Counted from the first letter of the stretch, positions 44,385-53,949 are shown. The stretch: DNA of 64,000 nucleotides from Pseudomonas sp. MWU13-2105 (GCF_023242315.1 NZ_JALLIY010000003.1:186001-250000); one strand, 5' to 3'. Numbers and translations: made by a program. The notes: a model not told the origin generated them from the letters alone.

Positions 44385-44466
44385 GGTGTACCTGAAAAGC
44401 AAGCCGGCAGGGCCGGCGGCGAAAAGAAGGGGGCGGATGGTACGCAATTGAATGCGTGGCGGCCAG

Positions 44467-45333
44467 TCAGCGCAGCTCGGCGAGGCCGGCCTGGATCAAC
44501 TCGGACAGTTGCCGCACCGCCGCTGTCGGCGTCGCCACGGCCTGGTGCAGCACATAGCCGAGCATGGGCAGCGCGGGCAGGCTGTCGATCACCGCGAGCT
44601 CCGGGGGCAATCCGATACGGGTGCGTAAAGTGACGCCGAGCCCCGCCGAGACGGCGGCCCAGATGCCACTGACACTCGGGCTGGTGAGGGCCACGCGCCA
44701 GGGGATGCGCGCACGGTCCAGGGCATTGGTTGCCGCGCTGCGCAAGATGCACGGTGCGTCGAACACCACCAGGGGCAGCGGCAGATTGTCGGTTGGAGAG
44801 GGTGTCGGCAACTCGCGTGAGCCGATCCAGTACATCTGCGTTTCACCGAGGCGTGTGGCGTGTGGTGTGCTTGCAGCGGTTTCCCAGGCCAGCGCCAGAT
44901 CCAGGCGGCCATTCTCGATCATCGCCAGCAGCTCGGCATTGCGGGCGATGCTGACCTCAAGGCTCACCAACGGGTGGAACCTGGAAAAACGTCGCAGCAC
45001 GTCGCTGAGCAGGTGCTCGGCGAAATCGTCCTGCAAACCGATGCGCACCCTGCCTTCGATGTGGGCGCCTCGCAAGCTGCTGAAAATTTCGTCGTTCAGT
45101 TCCAGCAGGCGTCGGGCCTGACTGAGCAGGGATTCGCCCGCCGCCGACAGGATCAAACCGCGCCCCGACTTCACCAGCACGGCGCTGCCGACCTGGCTTT
45201 CGAGCTTCTTCAGTTGAGCGCTGACCGCCGAGGTCGAACGGCCAAGACGCTCGGCGGCCTTGGCAAAGCTACCGAGCTCGACACCGGCGACAAAGGTGCG
45301 CAGTACATCAAGGTCGAAAGTGGGGTGGCGCAT
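44467..45333 (-). CDS. LysR-family transcriptional regulator
   Basis: 288 residues: an N-terminal winged helix (LDVLRTFVAGVELGSFAKAAERLGRS... broken here; about 7-66) and an inducer-binding domain. It is divergent from the tautomerase gene across 110 bp. That gap holds two copies of ATTCGG (about 45351 and 45380), a possible binding repeat. It likely controls the tautomerase gene, as is usual for divergent LysR pairs. Confidence 0.88.
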   Translation of the reverse strand: MRHPTFDLDVLRTFVAGVELGSFAKAAERLGRSTSAVSAQLKKLESQVGSAVLVKSGRGLILSAAGESLLSQARRLLELNDEIFSSLRGAHIEGRVRIGLQDDFAEHLLSDVLRRFSRFHPLVSLEVSIARNAELLAMIENGRLDLALAWETAASTPHATRLGETQMYWIGSRELPTPSPTDNLPLPLVVFDAPCILRSAATNALDRARIPWRVALTSPSVSGIWAAVSAGLGVTLRTRIGLPPELAVIDSLPALPMLGYVLHQAVATPTAAVRQLSELIQAGLAELR

Positions 45334-45443
45334 GGTGGATCATCCACTTATTCGGGATTGTGGGTTCGATCTAATCTGATATTCGGAACTATCGTGGCTG
45401 GTTAACCTCCCGCCGTCAAATCAACGGTTTTGTTGGAGGTTAC

Positions 45444-45818
45444 ATGCCTTTCGCCCGTATTTCCCTGCATCGGGGCAAGTCCCCCGAGTACCTTCGGCAG
45501 TTGTCCGAAGAATTGCATGAGGCTCTGGTGGAGACCTTCGAGGTGCCGGCTAGCGATCGCTTTCAGGTGATCCATCAGCACGAGGTGGGTGAGCTGATCT
45601 TCGATCGCGACTACCTGGGCGGGCCGCGCAGCGAGGACTTTGTGCTGATTGCGATTACGGCCGGTCGCATCCGGGATACCGAGACCAAACAGCGCTTTTA
45701 TCGGCGGCTGGTGGAGCGGCTGAGCGTGGCGCCGGGGATTGATCCGGAGGATGTGATGGTGGTGATCACCACCACCCAGGCGCAGGAGTGGTCCTTTGCC
45801 GGGGGGCGGGGCAACTGA
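45444..45818 (+). CDS. Tautomerase superfamily protein, malonate-semialdehyde-decarboxylase-like
   Basis: 124 residues with Pro2 right after Met, the catalytic base of the superfamily after Met removal. VPASDRFQVIHQH matches the MSAD region with catalytic Asp, AGRIRDTETKQRFY matches the Arg pair region, and QEWSFAGGRG matches the C-terminal loop. MSAD enzymes decarboxylate malonate semialdehyde to acetaldehyde; many relatives have unknown substrates. A GGAGG ribosome-binding site is just upstream. Confidence 0.85.
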   Translation: MPFARISLHRGKSPEYLRQLSEELHEALVETFEVPASDRFQVIHQHEVGELIFDRDYLGGPRSEDFVLIAITAGRIRDTETKQRFYRRLVERLSVAPGIDPEDVMVVITTTQAQEWSFAGGRGN

Positions 45819-45842
45819 CGCGGCGACCGGCGCCAACCCCAC

Positions 45843-45895
45843 CTTGTGGGAGCCAGGCCGCTAAAAGCTTCGCGGGCAAGCACCGCTCCCACAGG
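45843..45895. repeat. GTGGGAGC intergenic inverted repeat
   Basis: CCTTGTGGGAGCCAGG at the left pairs with CACCGCTCCCACAGG at the right around a CTTCGCGGGCAAGC core. Compact full copy of the window's repeat family, between the tautomerase and LysE genes; possibly a stem-loop in the tautomerase transcript. Confidence 0.7.
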
Positions 45896-45995
45896 CATTC
45901 ACTCGACTGTTATGGAACAATTGCTCCCGGCTGTTCCTGATGCTGGGCGCGCAGTCACGTTAAGGTGGGGGTCTTCCTTGGCGAGTGGATTGAAC

Positions 45996-46625
45996 ATGAT
46001 CGACCTTTCTACCCTGGCGGTGTTCGCTGCCGCCGTGATGATGTTGTTGGTGATTCCCGGGCCGAACATGGCCTTTGTCACGACCCATGCCGTGGCCCAC
46101 GGCTGGAAAGGTGGGGTGGCGGCAGCGTTGGGGATCAGCCTGGCGGACCTGCTGATGACCGTCGCGGTCAGTGCCGGGATCGGCGGATTGGTGATGAGCT
46201 GGGCTCCGGCATTCGAACTGATCCGCTGGGCTGGGGCGGCGTATCTGCTGTGGCTGGCCTGGATGGCGTTAAAGATCCCGGCGCCGGCGGCGGAAGGTCA
46301 GATGCCCCTGGCGTCAATGCGTTCGATTTTTGTCCGAGCCACGTTGAACAGCCTGCTCAATCCCAAGGCCTTGCTGTTTTTCATGGTCTTCCTGCCCCAG
46401 TTTGTCAGCCTCGAACGCGGCAGCATCACTCTGCAGTTGGTTGTCCTGGGAGTCCTGCTGGCGGTGATTGCCCTGGTGTTTCACGGCTTGTTGGCGGTCT
46501 GTGCCAGCCTGGTGCACGGCAAGTTGCCGGCTGGCGGTCTGTCCCGGCGCTTCGGTAGCTATGGTTTTGCCGCTGTCATGGTGGGGCTGGCGGCGCGGCT
46601 GGTGCTGCTCAACCGCCCGACCTAG
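45996..46625 (+). CDS. LysE/RhtB-family amino acid exporter
   Basis: 209 residues from ATG 45996. Six helices with the family start region VIPGPNMAFVTTHAVAHGWKGG (about 22-43), the conserved NPKALLFFMVFLPQF and the final helix. Exports amino acids such as homoserine, threonine or lysine; the specific substrate is unknown. Confidence 0.9.
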   Translation: MIDLSTLAVFAAAVMMLLVIPGPNMAFVTTHAVAHGWKGGVAAALGISLADLLMTVAVSAGIGGLVMSWAPAFELIRWAGAAYLLWLAWMALKIPAPAAEGQMPLASMRSIFVRATLNSLLNPKALLFFMVFLPQFVSLERGSITLQLVVLGVLLAVIALVFHGLLAVCASLVHGKLPAGGLSRRFGSYGFAAVMVGLAARLVLLNRPT

Positions 46626-46702
46626 GCAAGACCGGTTATCATGCCGGGCCCTTTGCTGCCGATTGCCGAGGGTGCGCCTCAACCCTTGGAGCCTGATGTT
46701 CG

Positions 46703-47392
46703 ATGTCCATGATCACCTTGTTTGAAACCCCGCCCCCGGAGTCGATCCACAGCCAGATCCAGCAGATGGTCGTCGATTACGTCACCGACGTGAGCCATGT
46801 GGCCATCGCACCGAGCAATCCTCTCTACCCGCTGTATCAGTACGGCGTCGGTTATGAGGTGCATCTCTATATGCAGGCGATGGATGGCTCCAAGGGCCTG
46901 GCCGTCGAATTGGTCGTGGCAACCGATGCGCGGGACCCCGAGAAGGTCGTGGGCTTCCTGCTGTATCTGCCGGTCAAGGACGATCCACAGGCCTGCTCGG
47001 TGGCCTATATGGCGGTGCGCGAAGGCTATCGGCGCCAGGGCGTGGCGCGGGAGATGCTGGACCGGATGCTGGAGCGTTATCCCCAAGCGGAGCTGGCCTG
47101 CGTCGTCGGCAAGGTACCGGTGTTCGAGGCCCTGGGTTTCCAGGTGCTGGCCGCGCGCGGACCGCAGGTATTGATGAATACCCGTGACCACGGCACGGAC
47201 GGGCTGGTCGCGGTGCTGGATATCGCACCGATCTATCGTTCGCTGGAGGTGCGCCAGATTCATGCCTATCTGCTGCAACAGCATGGCAAGCGCGCGATGG
47301 TCGATGCGGAGAAGCAACGTGACCGCCAGCTCGACCAGATGACCCGCAACGCCAGGGTTTTTGTCCTGGAGCGGCTGGGCGAGGCTGGGTGA
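46703..47392 (+). CDS. GNAT-family N-acetyltransferase
   Basis: 229 residues with a GNAT core: acetyl-CoA loop region MAVREGYRRQGVAREML (about 103-119), preceded by the beta-strand GFLLYLPV. A C-terminal extension of about 60 charged residues follows the domain. Substrate unknown. Start codon ATG at 46703, with a good region upstream; no operon partners. Confidence 0.85.
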   Translation: MSMITLFETPPPESIHSQIQQMVVDYVTDVSHVAIAPSNPLYPLYQYGVGYEVHLYMQAMDGSKGLAVELVVATDARDPEKVVGFLLYLPVKDDPQACSVAYMAVREGYRRQGVAREMLDRMLERYPQAELACVVGKVPVFEALGFQVLAARGPQVLMNTRDHGTDGLVAVLDIAPIYRSLEVRQIHAYLLQQHGKRAMVDAEKQRDRQLDQMTRNARVFVLERLGEAG

Positions 47393-47451
47393 TCGCCGTC
47401 AAGACGACGGGATCCGGACTCCGCCACAATACCCAACGTAGATCCTGGCTT

Positions 47452-47527
47452 GTGTGGGAGCGGAGCCTGCCCGCGAAGCTTCTGGCGGCTTCAAGGGCCC
47501 CATCGCCAGCAAGCCGGCTCCTACAGG
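47452..47527. repeat. GTGGGAGC / GCCGGCTCC intergenic inverted repeat
   Basis: GTGTGGGAGCGGAGCCTGCC at the left and GCAAGCCGGCTCCTACAGG at the right are arms of the same family as at 22303-22379. Between the acetyltransferase and CAP-domain genes, which are convergent. Confidence 0.65.
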
Positions 47528-47543
47528 AGAGGTGTCCGGTCAG

Positions 47544-48395
47544 TTACGGGGTGCCGAACATCGCGGTCCAGTAGATCCCCGAATCGCTCTTCGGGTCCAC
47601 CACATAGGCGGCGCCCAGCTCGCGGAACTGTGGATTCATCAGGTTGGCGCAGTGGCCGGGACTGGCCAGCCAGCCGTCCACCACCTTGCGCACGGTGTCT
47701 TGCCCGGCAGCGATGTTCTCGCCGATCAGCCGGCCGTTGTAGCCTGCCAGCTCCGCCCGATCCCCCGGCATGCGCCCGTCGCGGTCCTTGTGATCGAAGA
47801 AATTGTTGTTGGCCATATTCCGGCTATGGCCTTCAGCGGCGCTCGCCAGCACGGCGTTCCAGGCCAGGGGTGTTGTCGCGGCAAATACCTGGCCGCCACA
47901 TTGGTGCGCTTGCTTACGGGCGCTGTTGATCTGTTCGAGCAGTTTCTGGCCTTCGGCCTGCCAGTCACCCAGGCGCGCGCTCAGCAGCGGTCGCGCCAGG
48001 ACGATGCGCCATTCGCGCTCCTCGCGGTTGACGCCGATATCGACGAACTGCGGGTTCAGCACCACCTGGCAGAAACTTTCCTGCACTGCTTTCATTGCCG
48101 CCGCCGCATCACGCGGCCCGGACAGACTGATGGCCTGCACGGTGACCATCGGATAGGCCTTGGCGGCGAGCGTCTGCTGCAGGTCACCCGGGCTGTTGAT
48201 GGGCAACACCAGGCGAGGGTCGGCGACCAGGGGCGGCAACTCCAGCGACACCTGGCTCGCGCAACGCTGCGCCTGGCTGCGGTAGTGGTTGATCGAGTCG
48301 ATCAGTTGCGCCTGATCGTCAGCGGCGGCGTTGGCCGCGAACAGCGGGCCCAGCGCCAATGTGGCCAGGCCGAAAAGCGATGATATGAAACGCAT
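47544..48395 (-). CDS. Exported CAP (SCP/PR-1) domain protein
   Basis: 283 residues from the ATG at 48395 (GGGAG six bases upstream; an ATG two codons earlier is too close to it). Signal peptide with cleavage near ANAAAD (about residue 25). The C-terminal CAP domain (about 140-283) has HSRNMANNNFFDHKD, GENIAAG, WLASPGHCANLMNPQFRELGAAYV and a final WTAMFG. CAP proteins bind lipids or act at the envelope; role here unknown. The N-terminal 110 residues resemble a separate repeat of unknown type. Confidence 0.87.
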   Translation of the reverse strand: MRFISSLFGLATLALGPLFAANAAADDQAQLIDSINHYRSQAQRCASQVSLELPPLVADPRLVLPINSPGDLQQTLAAKAYPMVTVQAISLSGPRDAAAAMKAVQESFCQVVLNPQFVDIGVNREEREWRIVLARPLLSARLGDWQAEGQKLLEQINSARKQAHQCGGQVFAATTPLAWNAVLASAAEGHSRNMANNNFFDHKDRDGRMPGDRAELAGYNGRLIGENIAAGQDTVRKVVDGWLASPGHCANLMNPQFRELGAAYVVDPKSDSGIYWTAMFGTP

Positions 48396-48802
48396 GGACA
48401 TCTCCCTGGGGCGGACTGTGCCCATGATGCCGGATTTCCCACGGCAGGAGCACTTGAACGTCGGTCGGCTTATCCTACAATTCTGGTAGGTTTTTCTGTG
48501 TAAAGGCGAAGCGTTTTCATCAACACATGTAGCTGAGGTATTATGTCGCAGCATGGAAGTGTCTAGCGTGCCTATCCGAGGTGACCGGACGTCGAAGGAA
48601 TCGCGAAAAAGCCTCACGGGCTTGGTTGAATGAGCCGACTGATCGTGCGCATCGACCGAGGCCGGACAAAGGCAAACAAAATGAGTGTCACCCAACGTAG
48701 CTGAAGCCAATGACTAATAAAAAGTCAGCGCAGGAGGGACATGAACGTGAGGCCGGTGCTTGTCATGGGCCTTGTATGTCTACCTATCCTAGGTATTACC
48801 GA
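48396..48802. promoter_or_regulatory. 407-bp divergent region before mqo
   Basis: No gene is seen. CCTAC-aattctg-GTAGG-TTTTT at 48474-48495 is a short hairpin with a T-run, which could be a regulatory palindrome or a weak terminator. Promoters for the CAP gene (left) and mqo (right) must lie here but are not resolved. Confidence 0.4.
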
Positions 48803-50449
48803 ATGTTGAAAAAACTGAACACAGCGCTGCTGGGGCTGGCGGTGTCGATGGGCGCGATGTCCGTGCACGCAGCCGAGACAAAGAAAGTCGATGTGCTGCT
48901 CATCGGCGGCGGCATCATGAGTTCGACCCTGGGGATCTGGCTCAATGAGCTGCAGCCGGACTGGTCGATGGAAATGGTCGAGCGCCTCGATGGTGTCGCC
49001 GAAGAAAGCTCAAACGGCTGGAACAATGCCGGTACCGGTCACTCCGCCCTGGCCGAGTCGAACTACACACCGTACGACAAGAACGGCAAGATCGATATCT
49101 CCAAGGCGATCGAGATCAACGAGTCGTTCCAGATCACCCGTCAGTTCCTGTCCTGGCAGGTTCGCCAGGGCGTGCTGAAGAACCCGCACTCGTTCATCAA
49201 CTCGACGCCGCACATGAGCTTCATGTGGGGTGACGACAACGTCAAGTTCCTCAAGGATCGCTACGCGGCGCTGCAGACCAGCCCGCTGTTCAGCGGCATG
49301 CAGTACAGCGAAGATCAGGAGCAGATCAGGAAGTGGGTCCCGCTGATGATGGAAGGACGTGATCCGAAGCAGAAGATCGCGGCCACCTGGACCCCTATCG
49401 GCACCGACGTGAACTTCGGCGAGATCACCCGCCAGTACGTTGCCCACCTGCAAGCCCAGCCGAACTTCAAGTTGCAGCTGTCCAGCGAAGTGCAGGACAT
49501 CAAGCGCAATGACGACGGCACCTGGCGCGTCAGCTACAAGAACCTGAAGGACGGCAGCGAAACCGCGGCCGACGCCAAGTTCGTCTTCATCGGTGCCGGT
49601 GGCGGTGCGCTGCACCTGCTGCAGAAGTCCGGTATCCCTGAAGCCAACGACTACGCGGCGTTCCCGGTCGGCGGTTCGTTCCTGGTCACCGATAACCAGG
49701 ACATCGCCCTCAAGCATATGGCCAAGGCCTACGGTATTGCTTCGACCGGCGCGCCACCCATGTCGGTTCCGCACCTGGACACCCGTGTGCTGGACGGCAA
49801 GCGCGTGATCCTGTTCGGGCCATTCGCGACCTTCTCCACCAAGTTCCTGAAGAACGGTTCGTACTTCGACCTGCTGACCAGCACCACCACCCACAACGTC
49901 TGGCCGATGACCCGCGTCGGAATCGAGCAGTACCCGCTGGTGGAGTACCTGGCCGGCCAGTTGATGATGTCGGATGACGACCGCTTCAACGCCCTGAAGG
50001 AATACTTCCCCGAGGCGAAGAAAGAAGACTGGCGCCTGTGGCAAGCCGGTCAGCGCGTGCAGATCATCAAGCGTGACGATGAGAAGGGTGGGGTGCTGAA
50101 GCTCGGCACCGAGGTTGTGACCTCCAAGGACAACAGCATCGCCGGCCTGCTGGGCGCATCGCCAGGTGCTTCGACCGCCGCGCCGATCATGCTGACCATT
50201 CTGGAACGGGTCTTCAAGGACCAGGTCGCGACGCCTGCCTGGCAGGAAAAGATGCACCAGATCGTGCCAAGCTACGGCACCAAGCTCAACAGCAGCCCGG
50301 CAGCGGTCCAGAAGGAATGGGACTACACCGCTGAAATCCTGCAACTGACCAAGCCTCCGGTGATCGGCCAGACCGCCGTCGCGCCAGCCGCACCGGCTGC
50401 GACTGACAAGCCGAAGGCTGACAGTCCAGCGGCTGACATGGCGCTGTAA
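48803..50449 (+). CDS. mqo: Malate:quinone oxidoreductase with a signal peptide
   Basis: 548 residues. The start at 48803 gives a typical Sec signal peptide ([20 protein letters not shown]..., cleavage near VHA-AE), which ordinary Mqo lacks. FAD motif [16 protein letters not shown], then the Mqo signatures [17 protein letters not shown] and [13 protein letters not shown]. It oxidises malate to oxaloacetate and reduces membrane quinone. A Pro/Ala-rich tail of about 30 residues follows the catalytic part. A Rho-independent terminator follows. Confidence 0.92.
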   Translation: MLKKLNTALLGLAVSMGAMSVHAAETKKVDVLLIGGGIMSSTLGIWLNELQPDWSMEMVERLDGVAEESSNGWNNAGTGHSALAESNYTPYDKNGKIDISKAIEINESFQITRQFLSWQVRQGVLKNPHSFINSTPHMSFMWGDDNVKFLKDRYAALQTSPLFSGMQYSEDQEQIRKWVPLMMEGRDPKQKIAATWTPIGTDVNFGEITRQYVAHLQAQPNFKLQLSSEVQDIKRNDDGTWRVSYKNLKDGSETAADAKFVFIGAGGGALHLLQKSGIPEANDYAAFPVGGSFLVTDNQDIALKHMAKAYGIASTGAPPMSVPHLDTRVLDGKRVILFGPFATFSTKFLKNGSYFDLLTSTTTHNVWPMTRVGIEQYPLVEYLAGQLMMSDDDRFNALKEYFPEAKKEDWRLWQAGQRVQIIKRDDEKGGVLKLGTEVVTSKDNSIAGLLGASPGASTAAPIMLTILERVFKDQVATPAWQEKMHQIVPSYGTKLNSSPAAVQKEWDYTAEILQLTKPPVIGQTAVAPAAPAATDKPKADSPAADMAL

Positions 50450-50489
50450 GGACCTGGCCGCGCTTCGGCGCGCCGTGATCCGCAGAACA

Positions 50490-50528
50490 CCCACTGCCCG
50501 CTCTTGCGACCGGCCAGTGGGTTTTTTT
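50490..50528 (+). terminator. Rho-independent terminator of mqo
   Basis: CCCACTG (50490-50496) pairs with CAGTGGG (50515-50521), followed directly by TTTTTTT. About 40 bp after the mqo stop. Confidence 0.85.
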
Positions 50529-50529
50529 A

Positions 50530-50829
50530 TGCCCGGGCCAAAGATAACTCCTGGGCGCCGGTCCTCGACACCGGCTCGCCGTCACTGGCCGCCCCGAATA
50601 CCTGCTCCCTTCGGAGGTGCCGCGGGAAGGACCCGCGCGGGTTCAGCTCGGGTGCTATCGAGCAGGTGGCCGGGGCGGAGCCCATTTCGTATTGGGCTCC
50701 GCGGGCAAGCATCCCCATGAACTGGTGCTGGGCAACTACTCGGTGCATAGTAATGCGGAGGCACTGGCTCAGGGCGAGGCCGAGATCCTGCGAATTGCTC
50801 GCCGTCCGCACGAAGCAGATTGTCTGTAA
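50530..50829 (+). pseudogene. Frameshifted C-terminal remnant of a pirin-like protein
   Basis: One frame ends in QVAGAEPI (to about 50696). The next frame then continues as FVLGSAGKHPHELVLGNYSV plus HSNAEALAQGEAEI to a stop at 50829. Joined by restoring one or a few bases, this reads like the C-terminal part of pirin/cupin proteins of Pseudomonas. No N-terminal two-thirds is found; the mqo terminator lies directly upstream. The identity rests on my memory of the family tail, so it is tentative. Confidence 0.42.
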
Positions 50830-50830
50830 C

Positions 50831-50904
50831 CCTGTAGCAGCGGCTTGCCGGCGATGAAGCCAGTGAGTTACCGCCATCATTGCTGGCAAGCCGGCTCCCA
50901 CAGG
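50831..50904. repeat. GCTTGCCGGC intergenic inverted repeat
   Basis: Left arm CCTGTAGCAGCGGCTTGCCGG pairs with right arm TGCTGGCAAGCCGGCTCCCAC (50880-50900). Same family as at 57189-57276; lies upstream of the EAL-domain gene. Confidence 0.65.
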
Positions 50905-51033
50905 GGCCTGTGCGCTCTGTCAGACGTTGGTCGCATTTCTCTGGATATTATCCGGTGCCCGCGTAATGATTGGAGGCAAAAGGCCATCTTTGTTGGCCGA
51001 CTGGACGATTCGGATGGACGACAACGGGTACTG

Positions 51034-52839
51034 ATGAAAAAACTCACGACAGTTGAGCAGATGTTGTTGCGCGATCGCGAAGAAGAGGAGCGGTTGGCCG
51101 TCCTGCATGCCTTCGACCTGATGGATGTTGCCCGCGAGGAGTGTTTCGCGCGGATCTGCCGTTTGGTCGCCTCGCGCTTTCAGGCACCGGTGGCGATCGT
51201 CAGCCTGATCGACCAGGACCGGCAATGGTTCCTGGCGAGCACGGGGTTTTCCGGGCAGGAAGCGCCTGGATTGGAACTCTCGTTCGGCGCCCACACGATC
51301 CGTCAACGTGGCGTGCTCGTGGTGGATAATGCCCATCTGGACCCGCGGTTTGCGGATTTCCCGCAGGTCCAGGGGGAAGCCGGCCTGCGGTTCTATGCCG
51401 GTGCGCCCCTGCGCACGGAGGGTGGCTACGCCATCGGTAGCGTCTGCATCCAGGATACGGTGTCACACACGCTGACGCCGGCCGACCACGCCGCCCTTGA
51501 AGATTTCGCCGCGCTGATCATGCAGTTGATCGAGCGCCAGCACCTGCTCAAGCGCGTGGATGCCGTCAGCGGCTTGCCCAATCGCACGCAGTTTCTCTCC
51601 GACCTGCAGGGCTTGCTCCAGGCCGGCGATGCGCGCAAGCGCGTGCTGGTGACGGTCGATGCCCTGGACACCGATTGGGCGCACCGTTTGACCGTAGCGG
51701 AGGGCATGGTGCCCTTCGAAGCGGTCCTGCGGGATATGGCCTCGCGGATCCAGGCATTTATCGGCACGGGGATCAAGATCTATCACGTGATGGTCAAGGG
51801 GTTTGCCTTCACGATGCAGATGGATGCCGAAGAGGCGCGCGGCTTTTTGCCCCGTCTGGTGGATTGGCTGCGGCGCGCGCCCATCAGCGAGAATCTGCCG
51901 ATGGTGCCCACGGTTTGCGCGGGGTTGCTGGAGTTCGAGAACGACTCGGAAACGGCCCGGGAATTACTGCGCAAGGGCCTGTTCGCGCTGGAGACCGCGC
52001 GGCAGAAGGGCCTGCCCTATGCCTATTACAACCCGCACGACGATGCGGTCTTTCGGCGCCTGTTCAGCCTGCTGCCGGACATTACACCGGCCTTGAAGTC
52101 CGATGATGTATTCCTGGTCTATCAGCCGCGCTTCTTGTTGAGCGACGGTGCCCATGTCAGTGCCGAGGCGCTGATTCGCTGGAATCATCGCCAGCATGGC
52201 TTTATCTCGCCGGCGGAGTTCATTCCGATTGTCGAGAAAAGTTCGTTGATCCATTCGGTGACGGATTGGGTGATCGAGCGGGTGGTGACGCTGATCGCCA
52301 GCACCGGCTATGCCCGGGACAAGAAAATCTCGCTCAACCTGTCATCCCGGGATTTCTATGGGCGCAATGTCGCGGATGTGATTGCCTTGCGCTGTGCCGC
52401 CCATGGGGTCGACCCGACGATGATCGAGGTGGAAATCACCGAGGGCGAGTGGCTGCGTTCCAGCGCCGGGGTGATCGAACAGCTTCAGCAACTGAGAAAC
52501 ATGGGCGTCGACGTGGCCATCGACGACTTCGGTACCGGCTACAGCAACTTCTCCTACCTGCACAAGATCCCGGCCAATATCCTCAAGCTCGACCAGTCGA
52601 TGATCTTCGACCTCGAGCACAGCGCCCAGCATCAGCGGGTGGCCAAGTCGATCATCGGCGTGGCCCGGGACCTGGGCTATCGCACGGTGGCCGAGGGGGT
52701 GGAAAGCTTCGGCTGCCTGGAAATACTCAAGCACTTCGGCTGTGACGAAGCGCAAGGCTACTTTCTTTCCAGGCCGATCGAAGAGCGGCTCTATTTCCAG
52801 CAGGCGGCTTTGGATCGTTTCCCGCTGAAGACGGGCTGA
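51034..52839 (+). CDS. GAF / degenerate GGDEF / EAL protein, probable c-di-GMP phosphodiesterase
   Basis: 601 residues from ATG 51034. GAF domain about 20-170; GGDEF-like domain about 175-330, in which the signature loop reads VKGFAF instead of GGDEF, so cyclase activity is unlikely. The EAL domain, about 345-595, has intact catalytic motifs: AEALIRW, LNLSS, EITEGEW, DDFGTGYSN, LKLDQSM and AEGVES. It is expected to hydrolyse c-di-GMP in the cytoplasm under control of a GAF-bound ligand. Stand-alone gene. Confidence 0.88.
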   Translation: MKKLTTVEQMLLRDREEEERLAVLHAFDLMDVAREECFARICRLVASRFQAPVAIVSLIDQDRQWFLASTGFSGQEAPGLELSFGAHTIRQRGVLVVDNAHLDPRFADFPQVQGEAGLRFYAGAPLRTEGGYAIGSVCIQDTVSHTLTPADHAALEDFAALIMQLIERQHLLKRVDAVSGLPNRTQFLSDLQGLLQAGDARKRVLVTVDALDTDWAHRLTVAEGMVPFEAVLRDMASRIQAFIGTGIKIYHVMVKGFAFTMQMDAEEARGFLPRLVDWLRRAPISENLPMVPTVCAGLLEFENDSETARELLRKGLFALETARQKGLPYAYYNPHDDAVFRRLFSLLPDITPALKSDDVFLVYQPRFLLSDGAHVSAEALIRWNHRQHGFISPAEFIPIVEKSSLIHSVTDWVIERVVTLIASTGYARDKKISLNLSSRDFYGRNVADVIALRCAAHGVDPTMIEVEITEGEWLRSSAGVIEQLQQLRNMGVDVAIDDFGTGYSNFSYLHKIPANILKLDQSMIFDLEHSAQHQRVAKSIIGVARDLGYRTVAEGVESFGCLEILKHFGCDEAQGYFLSRPIEERLYFQQAALDRFPLKTG

Positions 52840-52844
52840 GGCCC

Positions 52845-52870
52845 TTTGCTGGCGCCGGCTTGCCGGCGAT
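52845..52870. repeat. Single arm of the GCTTGCCGGC repeat
   Basis: GCTGGCGCCGGCTTGCCGGC resembles one half of the repeats at 50831 and 57189; no matching partner is found before the aldo/keto reductase gene. Confidence 0.45.
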
Positions 52871-52935
52871 AGCGGTGCATCAGGCACACCGCCTGTCGTG
52901 CATCGCCGGCCCACGGGGATCGCCTTGATCCGAGG

Positions 52936-53949
52936 TCAGAGGGCGCGTGGCACGCGCCCGGAGACAAAGTGGCTGACATCGTTGAAGCCCGGGGTGGACG
53001 CATGCCCCGGGGTCACCAGGGAGTCGACGAAGGCTTCGTCCTCGGCGCTGATCTTCACCGTCAGGGCCTTGGTGTAGCTGTCCCATTGTTCTTCGGTGCG
53101 CGGGCCGACAATCGCCGAACTGACCGCCGTATTGTTCAGCACCCAGGCAATCGCGAATTCCACCAGGCCGACTCCCCGTTGCCGGGTGTACGCCTGCAAT
53201 TGCTGGGCGATGCGCAATGACTCCACCCGCCATTCGGTCTCGAGGATGCGCTTGTCCTGGCGTCCGGCCCGGCTGTTGGCATCCGGTGCGACATCCGGGG
53301 CGTATTTGCCGCTGAGCACGCCACGGGCCAACGGGCTGTAGGGCACCACGCCGAGGCCATAGGCGGCAGCGGCGGTGATCTGCTCGGTCTCGGCCTGGCG
53401 GTTGACGATGTTGTACAGCGGCTGGCTGATCACCGGTTTGTCCACCCCCAGGCGCTCGGCCACGCGGATCACTTCGGCTATGCGCCAGCCGCGATAGTTG
53501 GACAGGCCCCAATGGCGGATCTTGCCCTGGCGCAGCAGGTCGCCGATGGCCGAGATCGTGACTTCCAGCGGGGTGCTGTGGTCTTCGCGGTGCAGGTAGT
53601 AGATGTCCAGGTAATCGGTGCCCAGGCGCCCAAGGCTGGCCTCGATGGCATTGAACAGGTGTTTGCGGTTCAGGCCGCTGCGGTTCGGCTTGCCGTCCAC
53701 CGGGCCGAAGCCGGCCTTGGTCGCGAGGATCCATTCATGCCGATGGCGGGCAATCGCTTCGCCGACGATTTCCTCGGAGCGCCCGCCAGTATAGACGTCC
53801 GCGGTGTCGATAAAGTTGATGCCCTGGTCCCAGGCTTTGTCGATGATGCGCAGGGAGGTTTCGGTATCGGTCTGCTCACCGAACATCATGCTGCCCAATG
53901 TCAGTGTGCTGACTTGCAGTCCGGAATGGCCGAGGGTGCGATAGCTCAT
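52936..53949 (-). CDS. Aldo/keto reductase
   Basis: 337 residues from ATG 53949 (AAGGA eight bases upstream). AKR barrel with the catalytic Asp (FIDTADVYTGG), Tyr in the same loop, Lys (ILATKAGFG) and His (YYLHRED). The C-terminal NADPH-binding loop VGPRTEEQ is present. Close to the YajO/Tas-like group. Reduces aldehydes or ketones with NADPH; natural substrate unknown. Confidence 0.9.
   Translation of the reverse strand: MSYRTLGHSGLQVSTLTLGSMMFGEQTDTETSLRIIDKAWDQGINFIDTADVYTGGRSEEIVGEAIARHRHEWILATKAGFGPVDGKPNRSGLNRKHLFNAIEASLGRLGTDYLDIYYLHREDHSTPLEVTISAIGDLLRQGKIRHWGLSNYRGWRIAEVIRVAERLGVDKPVISQPLYNIVNRQAETEQITAAAAYGLGVVPYSPLARGVLSGKYAPDVAPDANSRAGRQDKRILETEWRVESLRIAQQLQAYTRQRGVGLVEFAIAWVLNNTAVSSAIVGPRTEEQWDSYTKALTVKISAEDEAFVDSLVTPGHASTPGFNDVSHFVSGRVPRAL

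Noticed and set aside
50504..50901. Intact open frames on both strands in the mqo-EAL gap
   Set aside because: They run through the terminator and the repeat and have no consistent coding character beyond the short pirin-like tail.
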